This document shows, piece by piece, positions 63,465 to 64,000 of a DNA stretch of 64,000 bases. The position numbers and the translations under genes were made by a program. The DNA is taken from assembly GCA_003326205.1 (NCBI GenBank), contig LWTK01000094.1:248001-312000 (forward strand). Direction: 5' to 3'. The notes below the pieces were generated by a model. It searched no databases and was not told where the DNA came from. It saw nothing but the letters and a program-made list of their open reading frames with translations. Position 1 is the first letter of the stretch. Each line of letters begins with the position of its first letter. This DNA comes from Nostoc sp. ATCC 43529 (GTDB lineage Bacteria; Cyanobacteriota; Cyanobacteriia; Cyanobacteriales; Nostocaceae).

Positions 63465-64000
63465 TTAAATATCTAGATCGGTGAAGTTGAGTTTAGAACC
63501 ATAGGTTTCAATGAATTCTCTTCTAGGTGCGACACGATCGCCCATTAAAATAGTGAAAATGCGATCGGCTTCGGCAGCGTCTTCAATTTCAACTTGTTTG
63601 AGTTTGCGAGTTTCTGGGTTCATTGTAGTATCCCAGAGTTGTTGTGGCATCATTTCGCCCAAACCTTTGAAGCGTTGGATGGTGTAGTTGGCGTTGGCTG
63701 GAAATTTGGCGATTACTTGGTCTTTTTCGCGATCGCTGTAGCAATATTCATGATTGCGCCCGCGTTCTACCTTAAACAGTGGCGGACAAGCAATATAAAT
63801 AAAGCCTTGTTCGATGAGCGATCGCTGATAGCGATAGAAGAAAGTTAACAACAAAGTCCGGATGTGCGCTCCATCTACGTCGGCGTCAGTCATAATCACT
63901 ATGCGGTGATAGCGCAGTTGGGAGGCGTCGAATTCTTCGCCTTTAACGCCTAAACCGAGTGCTGTAATTAAGGCTTGAACTTCATTATTTTTATAAATTT
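63465..64000 (-). CDS. gyrB: DNA gyrase subunit B, 3' part (partial)
   Basis: The last ~178 codons of gyrB; the 5' end lies beyond the window. The frame stays open to the edge (KNNEVQALITALGLGVKGEE). TOPRIM residues RIVIMTDADVDGAHIRTLLL include the DxD metal pair; QRFKGLGEMMPQQLW and the end DRVAPRREFIETYG are canonical for GyrB. Supplies the ATPase/TOPRIM half of the supercoiling enzyme; the GyrA-like gene is at 55954-58473. A strong terminator follows. Confidence 0.96.
   Translation of the reverse strand, partial: IYKNNEVQALITALGLGVKGEEFDASQLRYHRIVIMTDADVDGAHIRTLLLTFFYRYQRSLIEQGFIYIACPPLFKVERGRNHEYCYSDREKDQVIAKFPANANYTIQRFKGLGEMMPQQLWDTTMNPETRKLKQVEIEDAAEADRIFTILMGDRVAPRREFIETYGSKLNFTDLDI

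Noticed and set aside
1..64000. CRISPR array or tRNA gene
   Set aside because: Tandem repeats present are 7-, 21- or 60-bp contiguous units without unique spacers, and no GGTTCGAATCC-type T-arm with a matching acceptor stem was noticed by eye.

Overview
The window is chromosomal DNA from a filamentous, probably heterocyst-forming cyanobacterium (Nostoc/Calothrix-like). Grounds: many HIP1 octamers (GCGATCGC), many heptameric short tandem repeats (STRR) and palindromic interspersed repeats between genes, a one-helix high-light-inducible (HLIP) protein, a COP23 protein, a cyanobacterial-type group 1 sigma factor and a RibBA with the cyanobacterial C-terminal tail. No rRNA, tRNA, CRISPR array or intact transposase was seen. 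Homology calls rest on motif recognition only; no search could be run.

Layout. 1-3.2 kb: start of a leftward gene at the edge, an orphan IS630-type helix-turn-helix protein, about 2 kb of repeat-rich non-coding DNA and a Uma2-nuclease pseudogene. 3.2-5.9 kb: rpmB and htpG. 6-11.7 kb: an AT-rich accessory block with an unrecognised 1081-residue protein facing a two-gene M4 metallopeptidase whose propeptide and catalytic domain are separate ORFs; the divergent promoter region carries repeated TACATTTTGTA palindromes. 11.9-15.9 kb: methyltransferase, peptidoglycan amidase, and a RloA/RloB-like ATPase plus TOPRIM-like pair that resembles an anti-phage module. 16-20.6 kb: ribBA, argC, eno. 20.9-26.4 kb: Ser/Thr kinase, COP23 protein and a double-trypsin/TPR/PDZ protease. 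26.5-30.3 kb: CoA-binding protein, a phosphoribulokinase-like P-loop protein, a 10 x 21-bp tandem repeat, a hypothetical protein and radC.

31-37.7 kb is the most interesting block: four same-strand genes for a COX/DOX-type heme fatty-acid dioxygenase (Tyr-x-x-His motif), a catalase-fold protein, a GMC oxidoreductase and a patatin-like lipase. Together they look like a lipid-release and oxygenation (oxylipin) pathway. 38-46.3 kb: two CPA1 antiporters, a DUF389 membrane protein, a macrolide-phosphotransferase-like gene, a broken or frameshifted gene, a DUF3124 lipoprotein and a hypothetical protein.

46.7-52.7 kb: a MacA-MacB-TolC type tripartite efflux locus with a glyoxalase/VOC-like gene embedded between permease and ATPase. 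52.9-58.8 kb: a secreted protein with five tandem 20-residue repeats that match a calcium-loop pattern, a TPR protein, a response regulator, a GyrA paralogue whose linker has been invaded by a heptamer repeat, and a GNAT pseudogene cut off by a miniature repeat element. 59.2-64 kb: HLIP gene, sigA with a 1.5-kb gene-free upstream region, a fasciclin lipoprotein, and the 3' part of gyrB running off the right edge.
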